Origin: Kluyvera sp036759925
GTDB lineage: Bacteria > Pseudomonadota > Gammaproteobacteria > Enterobacterales > Enterobacteriaceae
Length of the DNA stretch: 64,000 bases
Assembly (NCBI RefSeq): GCF_036759925.1
Contig: NZ_JAPKIB010000012.1
Coordinates: 62,001-126,000, forward strand
Direction: 5' to 3'
The first letter of the stretch is position 1. Each line of letters starts with the position of its first letter. The notes beneath the pieces are model-generated. The model had not been told where the DNA came from, made no database searches, and worked only from the letters and a program-made list of their open reading frames with translations. Below are positions 16,227 through 25,024 of this stretch, piece after piece. Both the position numbers and the translations under genes were made by a program.

Positions 16227-16565
16227 ATGAAAATTACACTTAGCAAACGCCTGTGCCTGACGGCTATGCTGACGCTGGGTGCCATTGTGTACACCGCCTC
16301 CGCTTCTGCTGAAACCAACAAGCTGGTTATTGAATCTGGCGATAGCGCACAGAGTCGCCAGAATGCGGCGATGGATAAAGAGCAATGGAACGACACGCGT
16401 CAGCTGCGCCAGAAAGTGAACAAACGCGCTGAAAAAGAGTGGGATAAAGAAGATGTTGCTTTTGATGCCCGCGACAATTGCCTGAAAAGTACCAACGTGA
16501 ACGCGTACTGGGAACCCAACACCCTGCGCTGTCTTGACCGCTCAACGGGTCGCGTTGTTCGCTAA
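16227..16565 (+). CDS. ynfB: periplasmic protein YnfB (UPF0482)
   Basis: A 112-residue protein that aligns throughout with E. coli YnfB (113 aa). A signal peptide ends near ASASAE (residue 29); the mature part contains the family signature ETNKLVIESGDSAQSRQ and YWEPNTLRCLDR. Function unknown. In E. coli speG follows immediately; here a terminator and then the convergent ynfC come directly after it. Confidence 0.95.
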   Translation: MKITLSKRLCLTAMLTLGAIVYTASASAETNKLVIESGDSAQSRQNAAMDKEQWNDTRQLRQKVNKRAEKEWDKEDVAFDARDNCLKSTNVNAYWEPNTLRCLDRSTGRVVR

Positions 16566-16572
16566 TCACTGC

Positions 16573-16604
16573 AAAAAAGGGCGCTTCTCAGCGCCCTTTT
16601 CTTT
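16573..16604. terminator. ynfB terminator, bidirectional
   Basis: The symmetric stem AAAAGGGCGCT/AGCGCCCTTTT with a TCTC loop has A-runs on one side and T-runs on the other. It can serve ynfB and the convergent ynfC, and occupies the place where speG stands in E. coli. Confidence 0.85.
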
Positions 16605-16622
16605 GCCTCTCATCTCTTCACA

Positions 16623-17333
16623 TCAGTAATACTCAATGGTGTTTTTGATGGTGTAGCGCTGAGTCACCGACGGCTTCACGCTCTGGTCTACCACTTCTAA
16701 ATCACAGCTCACCGGATTATCATGACGATCGTAGTCACAGCTTTGCGTGACGTTACCCGCAGGCTGTTTATCAAGCATGCTCACGGCGGTGTAGTCGAGC
16801 TTTTTACGCGAGTCTTGCGATGGGGTTGAGATAACCGACAGCGTGACCCCTTTCAGGGTTGACACTTTGCCCAGCGGATAACCTTCATTGTCATAATGGT
16901 AGTCCACCTCGCGATCTTTACCGAGCGCTTTAACCACAAAGCCGTTATCGTCGGTTTCCCATTTGACGCCTGCCGAAGGGAACTCAGCCAACTGGCATTT
17001 GCCCTGTAAACGCACGCGCTTTTCGTGAGTGACACCGTCAAGATAGTAGTTGGCGTTCAGCACCAGTAGTGCCCCAGTATCCTGTTCGATATCATGAAAT
17101 TCCAGCATATCGAAACAGCCTTCTGGTGAAAGCTGCGCGCTCACCCGCTTTGCCACCTCACCTTTTTCATTGAGCAGCGTCTGACTGAAATCCTTCACCG
17201 GACCGCGCAGCGGGTCAAAGTCGAATTCGTTAGAAAAACTTGCCATTTCCGGAGTGAATGCCACCGGCGCGTTTTTGTTATCGCAGCCGTTCAGCACGGC
17301 AAGCACCGAGGCTAGTAAAATCAGTTTCTTCAC
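16623..17333 (-). CDS. ynfC: lipoprotein YnfC (UPF0257)
   Basis: The protein has 236 residues when read from the GTG at 17333, the same length as E. coli YnfC; the upstream open frame begins with a TTG and would break the lipoprotein signal. The start reads (V)KKLILLASVLAVLNGCDNKN with lipobox LNGC, so the mature protein begins at that cysteine. The N-terminal mature block FTPEMASFSNEFDFDPLRGP is almost identical to E. coli. Function unknown. Confidence 0.93.
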   Translation of the reverse strand: MKKLILLASVLAVLNGCDNKNAPVAFTPEMASFSNEFDFDPLRGPVKDFSQTLLNEKGEVAKRVSAQLSPEGCFDMLEFHDIEQDTGALLVLNANYYLDGVTHEKRVRLQGKCQLAEFPSAGVKWETDDNGFVVKALGKDREVDYHYDNEGYPLGKVSTLKGVTLSVISTPSQDSRKKLDYTAVSMLDKQPAGNVTQSCDYDRHDNPVSCDLEVVDQSVKPSVTQRYTIKNTIEYY

Positions 17334-17516
17334 GCCACAATCCTGTTTCGGGAATTTTTTCAATTATATTAGCAGTATAAAATGATTTATAGCCTGGACT
17401 GATGGAAACCAAAAAATAAACGCGTTGTTAAGAAATATCAGAAAATGAGATGCAAAGACAAACGCTTACCTTCGCCCTGCTATACTTTTCACGAATCTCA
17501 TCAAAAGGAGCCGATC

Positions 17517-17771
17517 ATGCTGTCTTCACGTTGGTTACTGGCACTTCTGCTCGCAGGCGCTATGCCCGCGCTGGCCGCCGTACCTGATTCCTGTGAACGT
17601 GTCAGGAGCGACATTCAGCAAAAAATCATGCAAAACGGCGTTGCCGAAAGCGCATTCACCCTTGATATCGTGCCTAACGATCAGGCCGATCGGCCAGGCA
17701 CACAGGTCGTCGGGCACTGCGCAAATGACACCTTTAAAATTCTCTACACCCGCACCGACAACGCCCAGTAA
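17517..17771 (+). CDS. ynfD: YnfD family secreted protein (DUF1161)
   Basis: An 84-residue protein from the ATG at 17517, which follows AAAAGGAG by 7 nt; the open frame extends upstream without a ribosome site. A signal peptide (MLSSRWLLALLLAGAMPALA) precedes a short mature domain with two cysteines (DSCERV and GHCAND), probably disulfide-bonded in the periplasm. DUF1161 proteins have no established function. The position between ynfC and the ynfE operon is as in E. coli. Confidence 0.9.
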   Translation: MLSSRWLLALLLAGAMPALAAVPDSCERVRSDIQQKIMQNGVAESAFTLDIVPNDQADRPGTQVVGHCANDTFKILYTRTDNAQ

Positions 17772-17804
17772 TGCGCTACCGCCTCCGTCTGGAGGCGGTG
17801 CCGT

Positions 17805-18206
17805 TTAGCGCGTCTTCTCCACGATAAACTCCAGCGCCAGCCCAATCAGCACGCCGTCACGCAGCGAATGGTCGTCAGACAGCGCATCCAGCCCGCCCTG
17901 AAAACGCAGTTTTTGCGACGTCGTATTGATGGTCAATTTCGAGTGCAGGCACGGCAGCGCCTGAGAACTGATGGGGTAGATCACCCGCCCGGAAACCAGC
18001 ACCGGAATTTTGCGCAACTCGGCGGATTGCAGTACCCCGATAGTGGAATAGAGCACGGCAACCGGCGTCACGGCGAGGACTTTGCCGTCGGTCACGCTGA
18101 TAAAATCGAGCAAAATTTCGGGGCGCAAAAAATTTAACCCTTTGTAGGGAACCGTGACCGTCTCAATCGCGGGCATCGGTATAACGGATGAATCAATATC
18201 CTGCAT
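17805..18206 (-). CDS. hypothetical protein, 133 aa
   Basis: I do not recognise this protein. The start at 18206 (MQDIDSSVIPMPAIETVTVP) has GGAA 8 nt upstream; an in-frame TTG at 18299 would add a hydrophobic segment but has no site. The residues alternate in a beta-strand-rich pattern (VPYKGLNFLRPEILLDFISV; ALPCLHSKLTINTTSQKLRF) with no clear signal peptide, membrane helix or catalytic motif. It is absent between ynfD and ynfE in E. coli and is divergent from ynfE, so the two share an intergenic control region. Confidence 0.55.
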   Translation of the reverse strand: MQDIDSSVIPMPAIETVTVPYKGLNFLRPEILLDFISVTDGKVLAVTPVAVLYSTIGVLQSAELRKIPVLVSGRVIYPISSQALPCLHSKLTINTTSQKLRFQGGLDALSDDHSLRDGVLIGLALEFIVEKTR

Positions 18207-18367
18207 GGGTAGGTTCCATAAGTAACTGATTAGCGGTAAGAAAACCAGCCAGCAAGAACTTGCGGGCCGTAATAAAACTGTTTTTATGTTGTAAAACAAT
18301 TATGCACATGACCTCTTCACCTGGCAAACACCACCACACAAATACCCCATTAGGATGAGCGCCTGTT

Positions 18368-18409
18368 TTGACCGGGATTAATACTTGTATACCACCAACC
18401 AGGTATCAT
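18368..18409 (+). promoter_or_regulatory. FNR-type promoter of ynfE-ynfG-ynfH-dmsD
   Basis: TTGACCGGGATTAA (18368-18381) matches the FNR consensus TTGAT-N4-ATCAA with two mismatches. TATCAT at 18404-18409 fits a -10 hexamer, placing the FNR centre at about -41.5 for a start near 18416 (class II activation). E. coli ynfEFGH-dmsD is FNR-activated and NarL-repressed. The 10-mer ATACTTGTAT, also found in the rspA and TRAP promoters, lies between the two elements. Confidence 0.65.
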
Positions 18410-18474
18410 CTTCCTCCATTGTTAGCAGGTTTTTAATTACACGCTGGAATCATTAAACAAAAATAATGGAGTGA

Positions 18475-20913
18475 GTGATGTCTAATCAGGAAAAGCCAGG
18501 GGGGCTAAGCCGACGCACCCTTATTAAATCGTCGGCTATCGGCTCCTTAGCATTCGCCGCGGGCGGTCTCTCGCTCCCCTTCTCTTTGCGCGCGACGGCC
18601 GCCGCCGTGCAACAGGCCAGCCAGCCGGAAGATAAAGTGGTCTGGGGCGCCTGTTCGGTCAACTGCGGTAGCCGCTGCGCACTGCGTCTGCATGTGAAAG
18701 ACGACGAAGTATATTGGGTCGAAACCGACAATACCGGCCACGACATCTATGGCGATCACCAGGTACGCGCCTGCCTGCGCGGACGTTCTATTCGCCGCCG
18801 CATCAACCATCCGGATCGCCTGAACTATCCGATGAAACGGGTGGGCAAACGCGGCGAAGGTAAATTCGAACGTATTAGCTGGGATGAGGCACTAGACACT
18901 ATCGCCAGCAATCTCAAACGCGTGGTAAAGGATTACGGCAACGAATCCGTCTACATTAACGACTCTTCCGGCATTGTCGGCGGCAATATCACTCGCTCCT
19001 CGCCATCCGGTTCCGCCGTGATGCGCCTGATGAACTGCTACGGCGGCTCGCTCAACCAGTACGGCACCTACAGTACCGCCCAGATTGCCTGCGCCATGCC
19101 GTATACCTACGGCACCAACGACGGCAACAGCACTTCCGATATCGAAAACAGTAAACTGGTGGTGATGTTCGGCAACAACCCGGCAGAAACCCGCATGAGC
19201 GGCGGCGGCATCACCTATTACCTTGAGCAAGCGCGCGAACGCTCAAATGCGCGCATGATCGTTATCGATCCGCGTTATACCGATACCGCCGCTGGCCGCG
19301 AAGATGAGTGGATCCCAATTCGTCCCGGTACCGATGCCGCACTGGTTGCGGGCATTGCCTGGGTGTTGATTGACGAGAATCTGGTCGACCAGCCGTTCCT
19401 TGATAAATACTGCGTAGGCTACGACGAGAAGACTCTGCCGGAGGGCGCGCCGGCCAACGGTCACTATAAGGCGTATATTCTCGGTCAGGGCGATGACGGC
19501 GTAGCGAAAACCCCGCAGTGGGCATCGAGCATTACCGGCATTCCCGTTGACAGAATCATCAAGCTGGCACGTGAAATCGGCAGCGCTAAACCGGCTTATA
19601 TTTGCCAGGGCTGGGGGCCGCAGCGTCAGGCAAACGGCGAGCTCTCTGCCCGTGCGATTGCTATGCTGCCCATTCTGACCGGTAACGTCGGCATTAACGG
19701 CGGCAACAGCGGCGCGCGCGAATCGACTTATACCATCACCATCGAGCGTTTCCCGGTGCTGGAAAACCCAGTCAAAACGGCCATCTCCTGCTTTACCTGG
19801 ACCGATGCGATTGACCACGGCGCCGAGATGACCGCCACCCGCGACGGCGTGCGCGGCAAAGATAAACTGGATGTGCCTATCAAGTTCTTCTGGAACTATG
19901 CGGGCAATACCATCATCAACCAGCACTCGGATATCAATAAAACTCACGAGATTTTGCAGGACGACAGCAAATGCGAAATGATCGTGGTGATTGAGAACTT
20001 TATGACCGCCTCGGCGAAGTACGCCGATATCCTGCTGCCCGACCTGATGACCGTTGAACAGGAAGATATTATTCCCAACGACTACGCCGGGAATATGGGC
20101 TACCTGATCTTTATTCAGCCAGCAACAGCGCCAAAATTCGAACGCAAGCCGATCTACTGGATCTTAAGCGAAGTGGCGAAACGTCTGGGCGACGATGTGT
20201 ACCAGAAGTTCACCGAAGGACGTTCTCAGGAGCAATGGCTGCAGTCTCTGTACGCCAAAATGCGCGCCAAAGACGCAGATTTGCCAACCTATGATGAGCT
20301 CAAAAAAATGGGTATCTACAAGCGCAAAGACCCGAACGGGCACTTTGTCGCCTACCAGAGCTTCCGCCAAGACCCAGAGGCCAATCCGTTAAAAACGCCG
20401 TCGGGCAAAATTGAAATCTACTCCAGCCGCCTGGCCGATATCGCCGCGAAATGGCAGCTTGAGAAAGACGAAACCATCAGCCCGCTGCCGGTTTACGCCT
20501 CCACCTTTGAAGGCTGGGACGACCCACTGCGCGGCACTTTCCCGCTACAGCTGTTTGGCTTCCACTTTAAAGCCCGTACCCACTCGAGCTACGGCAACGT
20601 TGATGTGCTGAAAGCCGCCTGTCGTCAGGAAGTGTGGCTCAACCCGCTGGATGCGCAGAAACGCGGGATCCAGAACGGCGACATGGTGCGCGTGTTTAAC
20701 AGCCGCGGTGAACTGCGAATTCCGGCGAAAGTCACGCCGCGCATTATGCCGGGCGTGTCCGCAATGGGCCAGGGCGCCTGGCACGACGCCGAGATGAACG
20801 GCGACCGAATTGACCACGGTTCCTGCATCAACACGCTGACCACGCATCGCCCTTCTCCACTGGCGAAAGGCAACCCGCAGCACACCAACCTGGTTGAGAT
20901 CGAGAAGGTATAA
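18475..20913 (+). CDS. ynfE: DMSO reductase-family molybdoenzyme YnfE (selenate reductase)
   Basis: An 812-residue catalytic subunit. The Tat signal SRRTLIKSSAIGS (from residue 12) is followed by the [4Fe-4S] ligands in CSVNCGSRC (60, 64, 68) and CLRGRS, and by molybdopterin-binding blocks (FGNNPAETRMSGGGITYYLE; CQGWGPQRQANGE; LLPDLMTVEQED). The mature sequence is closer to E. coli YnfE than YnfF. YnfE/F are DmsA paralogues implicated in selenate reduction. K-12 has ynfE and ynfF in tandem; only one copy is present here. It transfers electrons from menaquinol through YnfG and YnfH. Confidence 0.95.
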   Translation: MMSNQEKPGGLSRRTLIKSSAIGSLAFAAGGLSLPFSLRATAAAVQQASQPEDKVVWGACSVNCGSRCALRLHVKDDEVYWVETDNTGHDIYGDHQVRACLRGRSIRRRINHPDRLNYPMKRVGKRGEGKFERISWDEALDTIASNLKRVVKDYGNESVYINDSSGIVGGNITRSSPSGSAVMRLMNCYGGSLNQYGTYSTAQIACAMPYTYGTNDGNSTSDIENSKLVVMFGNNPAETRMSGGGITYYLEQARERSNARMIVIDPRYTDTAAGREDEWIPIRPGTDAALVAGIAWVLIDENLVDQPFLDKYCVGYDEKTLPEGAPANGHYKAYILGQGDDGVAKTPQWASSITGIPVDRIIKLAREIGSAKPAYICQGWGPQRQANGELSARAIAMLPILTGNVGINGGNSGARESTYTITIERFPVLENPVKTAISCFTWTDAIDHGAEMTATRDGVRGKDKLDVPIKFFWNYAGNTIINQHSDINKTHEILQDDSKCEMIVVIENFMTASAKYADILLPDLMTVEQEDIIPNDYAGNMGYLIFIQPATAPKFERKPIYWILSEVAKRLGDDVYQKFTEGRSQEQWLQSLYAKMRAKDADLPTYDELKKMGIYKRKDPNGHFVAYQSFRQDPEANPLKTPSGKIEIYSSRLADIAAKWQLEKDETISPLPVYASTFEGWDDPLRGTFPLQLFGFHFKARTHSSYGNVDVLKAACRQEVWLNPLDAQKRGIQNGDMVRVFNSRGELRIPAKVTPRIMPGVSAMGQGAWHDAEMNGDRIDHGSCINTLTTHRPSPLAKGNPQHTNLVEIEKV

Positions 20914-20923
20914 GGATTAGCCC

Positions 20924-21541
20924 ATGAGCACCCAATACGGATTTTTCATCGATTCGGGCCGTTGCACCGGTTGCAAAACCTGCGAGCTGGCCTGTAAAGA
21001 TTACAAAGACTTAACTCCGGACGTCAGCTTCCGTCGTATTTACGAATACGCGGGCGGCGACTGGCAGGAGGACAACGGCGTCTGGAACCAGAACGTCTTT
21101 GCCTATTACCTGTCCATCGCCTGTAACCACTGCGAAGACCCGGCCTGTACCAAAGTGTGCCCGAGCGGCGCGATGCACAAACGTGAAGATGGCTTTGTGG
21201 TGGTCAACGAAGATGTCTGCATCGGCTGCCGTTACTGTCACATGGCCTGCCCGTACGGCGCGCCGCAGTACAACGAAGCTAAAGGTCATATGACCAAATG
21301 CGACGGTTGTCATGAGCGCGTGGCGGAAGGCAAGAAGCCGATTTGCGTGGAGTCCTGCCCGCTGCGTGCGCTGGACTTTGGTCCTATCGAAGCGCTGCGT
21401 CAGAAGCACGGCACGCTTGCGGCGGTGGCGCCATTGCCGTCTGCACACTTCACCAAACCTAGCATTGTGATTAAACCCAACGCCAATGCACGTCCGTGCG
21501 GCGATACCACTGGCTATCTGGCCAATCCGAAGGAGGTGTGA
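20924..21541 (+). CDS. ynfG: DMSO reductase-type iron-sulfur subunit YnfG
   Basis: A 205-residue ferredoxin-like subunit with four [4Fe-4S] motifs: CTGCKTCELACKDYKD, CNHCEDPACTKVCPSGA, CIGCRYCHMACPYGAP and CDGCHERVAEGKKPICVESCP. The length equals E. coli YnfG and DmsB. It relays electrons from the membrane subunit to YnfE and is exported with YnfE as a complex, since it has no signal of its own. It starts 10 bp after ynfE and ends 1 bp before ynfH. Confidence 0.96.
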   Translation: MSTQYGFFIDSGRCTGCKTCELACKDYKDLTPDVSFRRIYEYAGGDWQEDNGVWNQNVFAYYLSIACNHCEDPACTKVCPSGAMHKREDGFVVVNEDVCIGCRYCHMACPYGAPQYNEAKGHMTKCDGCHERVAEGKKPICVESCPLRALDFGPIEALRQKHGTLAAVAPLPSAHFTKPSIVIKPNANARPCGDTTGYLANPKEV

Positions 21542-21542
21542 G

Positions 21543-22400
21543 ATGGGAAGCGGATGGCATGAATGGCCGCTGGTGCTGTTTACCGTACTGGGGCAGTGCG
21601 TAGCAGGCGCGACAATCGTCACCGGTTTAGGCTGGCTGGCGGCGCGCCATGAACCGGCGGATCGACGCCGTATTGTGCTCACTATGTTTTTCCTTTGGGT
21701 TATCATGGGGATCGCGTTCTTCGCCTCGGTGCTGCACCTTGGCTCACCGCTGCGGGCGTTCAACTCGCTGAACCGCGTAGGCGCGTCGGCGTTGAGTAAT
21801 GAGATTGCCAGCGGCTCCGTGTTCTTTGCCGTTGGCGGTTTTTGGTGGCTGCTGTCGGTACTCGGAAAAATGCCTGCGGCGCTCGGACGCGTCTGGCTGC
21901 TGCTCAGCATGGTGCTGGGGTTGCTATTTGTCTGGGCGATGACGCGTGTTTATCAGATAGATACCGTGCCAACCTGGTATAATGGTTATACGACGGCATC
22001 GTTCTTCCTGACCGTCTTGCTCACCGGGCCGCTGTTTGCCGCGCTGCTGCTGAAGCTGGCGAAAGTGCCGTTTAACGGTAAGTTCTTCGCCGCGGTCAGC
22101 GTACTGGGCTATCTGCTCAGCGTGGCGGTCGTGGTGCTGCAAACCTCAGAGTTGGGCTTTATTCACAGCTCGGTTCAGCAGGCTAACGCGCTACTGCCGG
22201 ACTGGGGCCGCTTACAGGTGTGGCGCTTCGTCCTGCTGGCAGCCGGTTTAGGCTGTTGGATCTGCCCGCTACTGCGCCGAGTGCCTCCGCGTGCTGCGGG
22301 GCTGGCGCTGGGGTTAGTCCTGATGCTGGTTGGCGAACTTATCGGTCGCGGGCTGTTCTATGGCCTGCATATGACCGTCGGCATGGCGATTGCCGGGTAA
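21543..22400 (+). CDS. ynfH: DMSO reductase-type membrane anchor YnfH
   Basis: The protein has 285 residues from the ATG at 21543 (MGSGWHEWPLVLFTVLGQCV), which immediately follows the ynfG stop and uses AAGGAGG inside the ynfG end. Eight hydrophobic helices and the DmsC-family signature (GWHEWPLVLFTVLGQ) identify a quinol-oxidising anchor. The E. coli protein has 284 residues. Confidence 0.95.
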   Translation: MGSGWHEWPLVLFTVLGQCVAGATIVTGLGWLAARHEPADRRRIVLTMFFLWVIMGIAFFASVLHLGSPLRAFNSLNRVGASALSNEIASGSVFFAVGGFWWLLSVLGKMPAALGRVWLLLSMVLGLLFVWAMTRVYQIDTVPTWYNGYTTASFFLTVLLTGPLFAALLLKLAKVPFNGKFFAAVSVLGYLLSVAVVVLQTSELGFIHSSVQQANALLPDWGRLQVWRFVLLAAGLGCWICPLLRRVPPRAAGLALGLVLMLVGELIGRGLFYGLHMTVGMAIAG

Positions 22401-22447
22401 ATCATCGGCGCGGGAGCTTTCCCGCGCCCCTATAAGGAAATGCAGTA

Positions 22448-23062
22448 ATGAATGATGTTCAGCACAACGACGCCTTAGCGTTCTCTGCCCGAGTACTGGG
22501 TGCCCTGTTCTATTTCGCGCCGGATAGCGCGCTCGCCGAGCCGCTGGTTGCCGCGTTCACCGACGGTGAGTGGCTTGAGCAGTGGCCGTATGCCGTTGAA
22601 CATGCCGATGCCCTTTCCGCAGGGTTTGCTGCACAAGGTGATGAGTCGCTTCCTCAGGCCTGGCAACGCCTGTTTATCGGGCCATCCGCGCTGCCGTCAC
22701 CGCCGTGGGGTTCAGTCTGGCTGGATCGTGAGAACGTGCTGTTTGGCGACTCGACGCTGGCGCTGCGCCAGTGGATGCGTGAAAACCAGATTGCTTTCGA
22801 TGTAGAGCAAAACGAGCCGGAAGATCACTTCGGTACCCTGCTGATGCTAGCGGCCTGGCTTTTGGAAAACGGCCGTGATGACGCCTGCTATCAACTGCTG
22901 GCCTGGCATCTCCTGCCGTGGGCGCCGCGCTTCCTAGCCGAGTTTATAGAGAAGGCCGAACACCCGTTCTTTATTGCGCTGGGGCAGCTTGCACAACAAA
23001 CACTGGCGCAGTGGCAGTCCTCGCTGCTGATCCCCGTCGCTGACAAAAAGCTGTACCGCTAA
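22448..23062 (+). CDS. dmsD: Tat proofreading chaperone DmsD
   Basis: The 204 residues match E. coli DmsD in length and motifs, a TorD-family all-helical redox-enzyme maturation protein (FIGPSALPSPPWGSVWLDRE and EPEDHFGTLLMLAAWLL). It binds the twin-arginine signal of DmsA and YnfE until cofactor insertion is complete. It is the last gene of the ynf operon, 47 bp after ynfH, so enzyme and chaperone are made together. Confidence 0.96.
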   Translation: MNDVQHNDALAFSARVLGALFYFAPDSALAEPLVAAFTDGEWLEQWPYAVEHADALSAGFAAQGDESLPQAWQRLFIGPSALPSPPWGSVWLDRENVLFGDSTLALRQWMRENQIAFDVEQNEPEDHFGTLLMLAAWLLENGRDDACYQLLAWHLLPWAPRFLAEFIEKAEHPFFIALGQLAQQTLAQWQSSLLIPVADKKLYR

Positions 23063-23077
23063 GCCACCGGAAAAACG

Positions 23078-24373
23078 ATGCAGCGTCTTCATCACTACCC
23101 CGATATTAAGGCGATGTTTCGTCGCCTGCTGATTGCTACCGTCATTGGCGTCCTCGCGGCGCTGGCGGTGGCGCTCTTTCGTCACGCGATGTATCTGGGG
23201 GAGTGGCTATTTCTCAGCAACGACAGCGGCAGCCTGGTCAACGCCGCCGAAGGGCTGGTGTGGTGGCGACGGCTGATGACCCCCGCTCTCGGCGGGCTTG
23301 CCGCCGGGATGCTGCTATGGGCATGGCAGCGCCACACTCGCCAGCGCCCGCACGCTCCAACCGACTACATGGAAGCGTTGGAAAGCGACGAAGGCAAGTT
23401 TGATACCGGTGCCAGCTTGATTAAATCCGCCGCCTCATTGCTGGTGGTTATTAGCGGTAGCGCCATCGGCCGCGAAGGGGCCATGATCCTGCTAGCCGCC
23501 CTCGCCGCCTCCTTTTTTGCCCAGCGCTTCACGCCGAAAGACGAGTGGAAGCTATGGATCGCCTGCGGGGCCGTCGCCGGGATGGCCAGTGCTTATCACG
23601 CACCGCTGGCGGGCAGTCTGTTTATCGCTGAAATCCTATTTGGCACCCTGATGCTGGCCTCGCTCGGCCCAGTGGTGATTGCCGCCGTGGTAGCGCTACT
23701 GACCACCCAGTTGATGAACGGCGGTGCGGAGCTGCTCTACCGCGTCGGCGACCTGCCCGAGCTTACCGCGACCCATTACACCCTGATGCTGGCTACCGGT
23801 CTGGTTTGTGGGCTGGGCGGCCCGTTGCTGATGTGGTTGATGGACACAAGCCACCAGGTCTTTCTGCGGCTGAAGCTATCGCCCCCCTGGCAGCTCGCGC
23901 TTGGTGGACTGTTTGTTGGTTTACTTTCGCTGTTAACCCCCGCTGTCTGGGGCAACGGTTATAGCGTGGTACAGGGTTTTCTGCTGACGCCGCCGAGCTT
24001 CGCCATTATCGCCGGGATCTTTGTGTGTAAACTGCTCGCCATTCTTGCCAGCAGCGGCTCGGGTGCGCCCGGGGGGGTCTTTACCCCTACGCTGTTTATT
24101 GGCCTGGCTGTCGGGATTTTGTTTGCTAATACGTGGGGGCTGGTGTTTCCTGCCCATGAGGCGATGGCAATACTGCTGGGGGTCACAGGAATGGCCACGC
24201 TGCTGGCGGCGACTACGCATGCGCCAATTATGTCGACGCTGATGATTTGTGAAATGACCGGGCAGTATACGTTACTACCCGGTTTACTGATCGCCAGCGT
24301 ACTGGCGTCGGTGCTGTCGCGAACCTTACGCCAGAATTCTATCTACCGTCAGCACGTTGCGGAGCATCGCTAG
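23078..24373 (+). CDS. clcB: ClC-type chloride channel/transporter ClcB
   Basis: 431 residues (E. coli ClcB has 418). ClC signature segments are present: GSAIGREGAM with the gating glutamate, GSGAPGGVFTPTLF, and the preceding GNGYS block. ClcB acts with ClcA in extreme acid resistance as an electrical shunt for proton-consuming decarboxylases. The ATG at 23078 has a GGAA site; an internal ATG at 23114 (MFRRLLIATVIG) corresponds to the E. coli start and may be the true one. Its last 48 bp overlap the convergent bioD2. Confidence 0.95.
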   Translation: MQRLHHYPDIKAMFRRLLIATVIGVLAALAVALFRHAMYLGEWLFLSNDSGSLVNAAEGLVWWRRLMTPALGGLAAGMLLWAWQRHTRQRPHAPTDYMEALESDEGKFDTGASLIKSAASLLVVISGSAIGREGAMILLAALAASFFAQRFTPKDEWKLWIACGAVAGMASAYHAPLAGSLFIAEILFGTLMLASLGPVVIAAVVALLTTQLMNGGAELLYRVGDLPELTATHYTLMLATGLVCGLGGPLLMWLMDTSHQVFLRLKLSPPWQLALGGLFVGLLSLLTPAVWGNGYSVVQGFLLTPPSFAIIAGIFVCKLLAILASSGSGAPGGVFTPTLFIGLAVGILFANTWGLVFPAHEAMAILLGVTGMATLLAATTHAPIMSTLMICEMTGQYTLLPGLLIASVLASVLSRTLRQNSIYRQHVAEHR

Positions 24374-25024
24374 GTCAACATACTGACTCAGCTCGCGCTG
24401 TTCCGGACGCGGCAGGTACGGCAGTTCGCCCACCAGCGGTGCCGGAAGTTTTTTGCTGAGGACATCGATAATTTCCGCGTAGTGCGCCAGACCGGGGTTG
24501 ATACGATTCGCCACCCAGCCAATCAGCGGCAGGCCATCGTTAGCGATGGCCTGCGCGGTCAGCAACGCATGGTTAATGCAGCCTTCCTGAATGCCAACCA
24601 CCATCAGCACCGGCAGTTGTTCCTGCACCACCCACTCCGAGAGCGGACGCAGATCGTTCATCAGGCTGCGCCAGCCGCCGGTCCCCTCAACCACCACGTT
24701 ATCGACCTGCTGGCTCAGATTGGCCAGGCCGTCAGACAGTAAGGTGTAGTTGATGGGGCAACTGTGGGCGACGCTGCTCTCTTCTTCGCTCAGCGCAATC
24801 GGGTTGATAGCGTCATAGGGTAAGTCCAGCGATGAAACGGCCTGCAGAACCAGCGCATCTTTATTGCGCAGCCCCTCTGCGGTTTCCTTGCTGCCTTTAG
24901 CAACTGGTTTATAGCCTGCCACCCGTTTCCCGCTGGCGGCGAGCGCCTGCAATAGCGCACGAGAAACCACCGTCTTGCCGACAGAAGTATCAGTACCAGT
25001 AATAAAGAAACGATTAAGCATCAC
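24326..25024 (-). CDS. bioD2: dethiobiotin synthetase BioD2 (YnfK)
   Basis: 232 residues (E. coli 231). The P-loop FITGTDTSVGKTVVSRAL at the N-terminus and the EGTGGWRSLM nucleotide/diaminopelargonate site are intact. The enzyme closes the ureido ring of dethiobiotin with CO2 and ATP. It is the second bioD paralogue of enterobacteria, outside the bio operon and next to mlc. Here its 3' end overlaps clcB by 48 bp on the other strand. Confidence 0.95.
   Translation of the reverse strand: MMLNRFFITGTDTSVGKTVVSRALLQALAASGKRVAGYKPVAKGSKETAEGLRNKDALVLQAVSSLDLPYDAINPIALSEEESSVAHSCPINYTLLSDGLANLSQQVDNVVVEGTGGWRSLMNDLRPLSEWVVQEQLPVLMVVGIQEGCINHALLTAQAIANDGLPLIGWVANRINPGLAHYAEIIDVLSKKLPAPLVGELPYLPRPEQRELSQYVDLAMLRNVLTVDRILA

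Noticed and set aside
17334..17363. N-terminal extension of ynfC from a TTG
   Set aside because: It would place ten polar residues in front of the lipoprotein signal; the GTG at 17333 gives the E. coli length and a normal signal.
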